From Aphidius gifuensis (lineage: Eukaryota; Arthropoda; Insecta; Hymenoptera; Braconidae): a stretch of 64,000 bases of DNA. Position 1 is the stretch's first letter. Each line of letters opens with the position of its first letter. The stretch is from assembly GCF_014905175.1 (NCBI RefSeq), contig NC_057793.1:1426001-1490000 (forward strand), given 5' to 3'. The translations under genes and the position numbers were made by a program. Shown one piece after another: positions 57,601-64,000 of the stretch. Under the pieces are notes generated by a model. The model searched no databases. It was given only the letters and a program-made list of their open reading frames with translations, and was not told where the DNA came from.

Positions 57601-58265
57601 TATATTTCCTGATGGCTGATTGAAAGAAAAAAAATAATCCTTTTTTTTTTTCAACAAGAAACATTGATTTGTTTGTTCTCTTCTTTTTACATTATTTATT
57701 TATTTTAATTTTTTTTATTATATTCGCATCAAGTAGCTTGAAAATAAGTGAAAGGTAATTTTTTTTTTTTTTATAGTTGACAACGATGATTCACCAATCT
57801 ATAAAAACCGTTACGTTTTCTTATCCTTGAAATAAAAACGTCTCGTTTACATACTTGAGCGTATAAAAATTACAAATTAATAATTAATGATAATTACATT
57901 AAAATTATCAATCAATTACTTCCTTATGAATTACAAAAAAAAAATAATATAAATTAAAAATTAAAATTGCATAATTATAATTTTTCTTATAAATTTAAAT
58001 TATTCATTTTTTTTTGTAAAAACATTTTCGCAGAATTTTCATTAAAATATTTATTTTAATTTTTATTACAAACGTCATTTAACATTTTTTTTTAATTAAA
58101 TATTTATTTTTATGTTTCAGATCGTCGGAGAATTTTTTTAAAAAAATTTTTAATGAATATTGTTAAACAGTTTTTTAAAAAAAACGAAAAAACAAAATGA
58201 AAAAATGTGATTTTTCGTTTAATCGAGAGAACTATTTAGAGAGAGAGGAATAAAAATTTTTTTGA
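54674..58265. other. Intergenic region upstream of the Grindelwald-like gene
   Basis: Shared 3' flank of the duplication to about 55255. The stretch 55530-55710 is clearly less AT-rich (GGTGAGACAGCAGGTTGCAGG, CTGACCTGCAGGTAATAT) and has donor-like sites. It is a candidate 5' untranslated exon or promoter of the gene at 58266. The remainder (55750-58200) is A/T-rich, with TTCGAA-rich stretches near 56060-56130 and 56640-56870. No gene is supported there. Confidence 0.45.
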
Positions 58266-60645
58266 ATGGGAAAAATTGAATATAAAAAAATGTTTTATAA
58301 ATTATTAGTGGGGTTGTTTTTAGTGGGGTTGGTCGGGGCAACTTTGGATGATCCTGAGGGTGTTAAGTGTGGTCAAAAAAAATGCACAATAATGGAATAT
58401 TGCAGTCCTTATGATCAACAGTGTAGACCATGTTCAAATATTTGTGATACGGAGGATCATAATCATCAGGCTGATCTTTGTGCTAAAGATTGTCAAGGTA
58501 AATTAATTAATTTCTATTTTATATTAAACTTTAAAGACAAAAAATTACAAAGCTTAATTTATTTTAATTTTAACATCAAACATTCACGAGTATTTTTTAA
58601 ATTAAATTACAAATTTAAAAATTAAAAATACAAGCTAATTTATTCTCGTTTCAAAAATTAAAACAATCAATGTTAATTTTAATTAATTAATTTGTAATTT
58701 TTAATTTTTATTAACAACATAAATTTACATTTTGTAAAATATAAAATTAAAATATTACAAGCTAATTTATCTTGGTTATTTTAAAAATACTTTTCAAACT
58801 TATTTTGTTAAAATATTTATCTACAAGTTATAATTTATTTCATACGATTTTGTAATTTAAAAAAAAACATACATCATAAAAAAATTACATATACAAATAA
58901 AAATTAAAAGCAATTTATTCACCTGAATCTACAAAAATTAAATAGTCATACGAAAAAAAAAATTTGACATAAAAAAAATTAATAACACAAGTGTACTGTT
59001 GTGAAAAAAAATAGATATTTATTTAAAAAGAATTATATTTAAGCAACAAACTAATAAAATCATTTTAAAAAATAGAAAAAGATTATTTTATATTATTTTA
59101 AAAATTTTTTATAAATTTATTTTTGATATTTTGTTGTCACTCTTTTATCGACATGGAAAATTTCAATAAATATATATCTAAAAAACGATTGAAAATTCCA
59201 TGATTAGTATATATTATCTTTGCTCTAAATTAAAATAAAAACACCTGTTCTATTTTCACACCTGTATTGACCATTCTCAAAGCATCAGGTCGACCGCAAT
59301 GGCCCTTTGATGACTCATACACTTGGCAACTGGTATGTTGATTTTTTTCATTCGTAGCCAAGACGTAACATCGCAACTCTCTCTTAATAATAATAATGAC
59401 AATAATAATAAATATGAATAAATTATAATTCCGGAATATTAAAAAAGAAAAAAAAATATATATTCGATATGTAATTAAACGTGTCGTCAAATTTATTCTT
59501 CGCATATTCAAAATAAATTTAAAAAACTTTTTAAATATTTATTTAAATTTAAATGATTTATATATTTATTTATTTATTTGTTTATTTGTCAAGATAATAT
59601 ATTGCTAATTAATTGATAATATTAATAATTTTTTTTTAAATTAATTTTATTATTCTGTAAAATTATTTTTTAATTTTCATTGTAAATGGTTTTATAATTT
59701 TTTATAGAAACTATCATTTTATTTTTGAGATAATTTATTAATTTTATTATTAATAAATTGCTTATAATATTATTAATTATTGTTTATATTAATTTTATTA
59801 TTTAGTATGTTTATTGTTGAAAATAAATTTATAATTTCGTAGTTTGAATTTTGTACGAAATTTATTATCAATTTATGGATAATTTCTTTGTTATTAAGTT
59901 GATATTTAAATTTGTTAACTAAAATTTTGTTTTTTAAAATTTATTTACAGTATATCTTCACGATCAAAGATACGTATTACGTTCAGAGCTTGGACAAAAT
60001 GGAATTCTACGAGGTGAATATTCACAAATTTAAAAAACGATAAAATTCTCAACTGAAAAATAAGTAATATAATTTTTATTTTTTATTTAGAAGATCCACA
60101 AATTCAATCACTCTGGACAATTATTAAAATAATATCAACAGTAACAGCATTACTATTCATAATTGTTTTATTTTTTATAATAAGAGACTATGTACAATTC
60201 AAAAGATTTCGTGGTAAATTCGGAAAAATATTTGGTAAAACTTGGAAAAAGGTAAGACATCAATTAAAATTAATTCGCGATAATATTTTAATCAAATTAA
60301 TTACCTTTTTATTTATAGAAAACATTGAAAAATAATAAAATCCATGATGATGTAGAAACTGGATCATCAAAACAACAACAACAGCAACAACAACAACAAA
60401 AAACATTAAAATTATCAATGCCAACAATAAGTGCGTCAATAACATCACCAACAGTTTTAACAACATCATCATCATCATCGCAAGAAACAAATTCATCAAA
60501 TGGTACACCAAACACAACAAGTACACCATTATCAAAACGTCATCCAAGTGAAGACACCACACTTGATTATGCATATGACAATCCAGCAATGACACCAAGT
60601 CCAGAAACTGTACAATCGCGATCCAAAAGAGAAAGCTCATTTTAA
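58266..60645 (+). CDS. grnd: Grindelwald-like TNF receptor
   Basis: Four exons (58266-58497, 59951-60013, 60091-60251, 60319-60645) give 260 aa. An in-frame ATG at 58290 gives a tighter signal peptide (MFYKLLVGLFLVGLVGA). The extracellular part has one eight-Cys domain (CGQKKCTIMEYCSPY, CRPCSNIC, LCAKDC) and then YLHDQRYVLRSELGQNG, as in Drosophila Grindelwald, receptor for the TNF Eiger. One membrane segment follows (about 108-130, TIIKIISTVTALLFIIVLFFII), then a basic juxtamembrane stretch and a low-complexity tail with nine Gln, Ser/Thr-rich sequence and a C-terminal ESSF, which fits a PDZ-binding end. Grindelwald couples TNF to JNK signalling. The first intron is long (1.45 kb). Confidence 0.82.
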
Positions 60646-63257
60646 AAAAAATTGATAATTTTTAAAAAATTATTTTACAAATATTATATATCATTTTTTG
60701 AATCTCAATAATTTACAATTAATTAATTAACAAAATTACTAACTGTTGATATTATTTGTTCAAATATAAAATTATTATTATTATTTTTTTTTAAATATAT
60801 TTATTATTAAAAAATTCGATGACAGTGTGACGATTTACATCAGCAATAACACGTCACACATGCGGCTGTGTGACTTAAAACCGTATTAAATTAAAAAATA
60901 AATTTTTTTTTTTTTACAATTTATATATAATCTAATTTATAATTTTAATAGTTATTAGTTAATTAAGTAATTGTTAAGTTAACTTTAGGGTATTTGAGTT
61001 AAACAAGGATTTTAAATCAAGCTCCTTATCAGGCATTCCGTCCATGAAAAGCCTTCTAGATTTAAATAACAATAATTGCTCGATCAATAAATAAATATTG
61101 GAATGAAATAATTGATTGAAAAAATAACAATAATATGAAACAATATGTGCTCAATTTCAGTGAATCAAAATTATTTTAAATTGCTCAAATTAAAAGCTCA
61201 AAAAAAAAAAAAAAAATTTAAAAAAAATTGTAAATTTAATTAAAAATCGCTCATCGTTGTATGACAGTATTCAAAATTTTATTCAACATTTATCATTCCA
61301 AGTTTATTGATCGGCTTTATTAAAAAAAAAAAAAACTAATTGTTTAATTAAAAAATAATAATAAATGTAAAGTAGCTTTGGGTCTACTTAGTGGACCCAG
61401 TCTTCCAGAATCCAGGATATTAATTAAAATAATTTGCCCAATGGCAGCTAATAATTTCTAAGGCAATTTTAAATATTTAAATATTTATTTCATTATTTGT
61501 AAAATGCAACAAGTAACATTACATTTGGTATTATCATTATTTATGTTATTTAAAATGAAAAAAATTAATAATTATAATTAGAGTAATTAAAAGGTGATAA
61601 ATTTTTCGAAAAAATATTTTTACTTTTTGAATGTTAATTAACATTCAGCAATTATTAAAAATTTTTGATAATTAATTTTTCAATTTAAAGGATATATTTG
61701 TGAAAAAAAAATTATTTGTACAATTGTTTTTGAGTTGGCATTGTTGGGTTTTTTAAAATGTATTTTTGAATTTCATTATTATTGGTTAATTATATTTAAA
61801 ATATTTATCACCACATTACATCACCACGTTTAGAAATTCGTGTAGGTATTTAAGTGAGCAATAATAATGTGTACTAATTAATAATAAATGTAAAAATATA
61901 ATTAGATTTTTTTTTAAATATATAAAACAAGTGTCTTGATTTTTTGATTAATGATTCGAACGATTTACGATTGATATTTATGATTGATTAATATCGAGTT
62001 TATTATGCGTTCAATGCAAGTGGATAATTAATTTTAATAAAATGTTATAAACATTATTATTGTATACTATATTTGTAATCGTTAAAATTAAAATGATAAT
62101 TCCAGAAATTTTCTTGAAACATGGTCAAACGTTGACGACAATTTAATTGTTGTTTTAAAAAAAAAAAATATATAATAAGCATAAAAAAAAACTGAAGCAG
62201 CTAAACAGAATGAAAAAAAAAAAAATATATTTACTGAATGAAATATAGCTTATATTAAATTTATAAAAAAATTTTTATTTATTTTAAATATTTTCCTGGT
62301 AAAAAAATATCAAATAATTTTCTGTATTATTTTTAATTTTTGTACATTCAAAATAAAAATAAAGAAAATTTAATTTTTTTAGCATTTATAAATTTTTTTT
62401 GAATTTTATTACTTGGTTTAAAAGTGTTGATGTAGAATTGTTTTTTAAATAAAATATTTTTTAGTTTCCGCATAACTTGATAAATAATTTTTTTTCCAAA
62501 CAAACTAGTGCACATAAATTTTATTTAAATACATAAAAAAAAACATTTCAATGAAATAAATTTTACATTGACATTTTCAAATTAAAGTTAATAATCATAA
62601 TAAGGAATTTGAGATAGTAAAATTGATGGCTTTCAGCAAACAGGTAGACAATTCAACAGAAAAAAAAAATTAAAATAATATTTTCTAAACAAAAAACTGA
62701 ACAATCTCTGATACCTAAAAAATATTGAAAAATATATTCACAATCAAATCCATATTTCATAGTTAAACCTCATTAATTTTATATTTCCTCGTAAATATTT
62801 TTAAAATTCATATTTCTTTCGTTTAACGTTTTGAATATTCGAAATTCCTATTTCATATTGATAAAGAAAATTGACGAATAATATTTTTAAAAAATAAATA
62901 TTGTCATTGTAATTTAATCAATTTAGAAAATATACATTCAAATATTTTTGTATACAAAATATATTATTATTTTAAAAATTGAATCTAAAAATTTTAAAAA
63001 AAATTTAAAAAGCAATTGATAAATATTTCAAGGCATAATACAATATTTTATGGACTCGACAATAAAATAATATAACAATGAATGGAAACATGTTATCTGT
63101 TTAGCCTTCGAATATTTCAATATAAAAAAAAAAATATATATATATTTTCAATATTCATTCAGGAAAATAAAATCTATTTCTTCATAATCGTGAAAACTTT
63201 TAAACAGAACACACTAAATTTAAAAAAAAAATCAAACAATTAGCAATAATAATAATC
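60646..63257. other. Gene-free region before the second helical secreted gene
   Basis: A/T-rich. Less AT-rich islands lie at about 60825-60890, 60985-61060 and 61370-61450 (GGGTCTACTTAGTGGACCCA forms a perfect short hairpin there). About 62545-62590 and 63088-63112 resemble sequence upstream of the paralogue at 28377. No coding region is supported. Confidence 0.45.
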
Positions 63258-64000
63258 ATGAAGATAATAATAATTATTCTTGCTTTGTCAATTTTTATTT
63301 TAAAAAATATCACAACTGCGTAAGTATTAATTTAAAAATAATAAAAAATAAATATTCAAAAATTTTATAAATATCAACTTGATGAAATTTAAATAAATTT
63401 TAGATCTGACTTTACATTTTCTCTTTCACTGGAAAAAAAATCATTAATTCAAGTTGCAATAAACGTTTGGAATAATCCATTGATAAAATTAAAAATGAAA
63501 GACCAAAATCTATTAACTGCCAGCTTCTTTCAAGATTATGATTTATCACCATCACCAACGATACCTCGAAGATTGAAAACTGAGGTATTTCAAATTATTG
63601 AAAAACTAGAATTGCCGATTAGAAAAATAGATGAGCTGATTTATATTATTGAACCAATTGGAAAAAAAATGTTTGATTTTCTATCAGATATACATAAAAA
63701 ATTGGGTGACTTTGATGAAGATAATCCAACATTAAATGACTATATTGATAATATTCAATGGACAATTGATGGACAAATTGATCATGCAAAAACATTATTG
63801 GCTGTATTTAACACCAACGTTAACAAAAATTTAACTCATGAAGAAATCAATAATATATTTATGTTTGTTGAAGCATGTAAATATTCTCATTTATATGAAA
63901 TAATGGAGATATGGAATAAAATATTTCAAAGAGATAGGCAAGATATAATCTTTGCAATAAACAGTATAGAATCAGTAAACATTGGTGGTAAATATCCTTT
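63258..64000 (+). CDS. Secreted helical protein, paralogue of the 627-aa protein (partial, runs off the window)
   Basis: Exon 1 (63258-63319) is a signal peptide (MKIIIIILALSIFILKNITTA), phase 2. Exon 2 starts at 63404 and stays open to the end of the window, giving about 219 residues. Shared with the protein at 28377: SDFTFS after the intron, LELP, IGKKMFDFLSDI, DYIDNIQWTIDGQIDHAKTL, AVFNTNVNKN and FVEACKY. Exon 1 here lacks the 20-residue linker of the other gene. No function is known for either. Confidence 0.75.

Noticed and set aside
1..64000. tRNA or rRNA genes, CRISPR arrays, viral genes
   Set aside because: No tRNA cloverleaf with both boxes beyond the SINE-like element, no rRNA-like stretch, no spaced direct-repeat array and no viral protein motif was recognised. 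Short ncRNAs could be missed without a covariance-model search.

Overview
The window is very AT-rich (long A/T runs, introns mostly 50-150 bp with GT-AG borders, TATA-type promoters) and carries ordinary animal genes, so it is nuclear DNA of an insect. The extreme AT content, compact introns, an LRR gene with decayed copies and clusters of rapidly duplicating secreted proteins fit a hymenopteran, perhaps a parasitoid wasp. That last step is inference. No bacterial or viral genes were seen. All gene models below were built by joining exons at GT-AG (once GC-AG) sites and checking that the reading frame is kept through every junction.

Layout. 1-3.0 kb: no gene, one SINE-like element. 3.0-4.85 kb (-): two-LIM-domain protein of the CRP/MLP type. 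5.4-6.1 kb (-): small secreted protein whose promoter and signal-peptide exon match those of the Ig-like genes at 43 and 51 kb, but whose body resembles the tail of an HABP4/SERBP1 (Vig) RNA-binding protein. 7.0-8.4 kb (+): TMEM115. 9.3-10.9 kb (-): Hakai E3 ligase, divergent from 11.7-13.9 kb (+): SLC44 choline-transporter-like protein. 14.1-15.1 kb (-): BRX1. 16.8-19.6 kb (+): mitochondrial leucyl-tRNA synthetase. 19.8-21.5 kb: a collapsed, decayed duplicate of the BRX1-LARS2 interval, with its MITE-like hairpins. 21.8-30.4 kb: accessory region with two related small secreted proteins, an LRR gene (-), LRR pseudogene pieces, foldback elements and a 627-aa secreted protein of unknown family. 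A paralogue of the last starts at 63.3 kb and runs off the end. 31.0-36.0 kb (+): PRIM2 and RPA1, two replication genes in tandem. 38.3-41.0 kb (-): NPDC1/CAB-1 homologue. 41.3-55.3 kb (+): a tandem duplication carrying two large secreted, probably GPI-anchored proteins built from repeated three-Ig-like-domain modules. 58.3-60.6 kb (+): a Grindelwald-like TNF receptor.

The most unusual part is the set of three genes (5.4, 43 and 51 kb) sharing one promoter plus signal-exon cassette. In two of them the exon feeds into amplified phase-1 Ig modules (three modules in one gene, two in the other) ending in a Lys/Glu-rich stalk and a GPI signal. In the third the same cassette drives an unrelated intracellular-type sequence. 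This looks like a promoter/secretion cassette that has captured different bodies, and a gene family growing by both gene-level and exon-module-level duplication.
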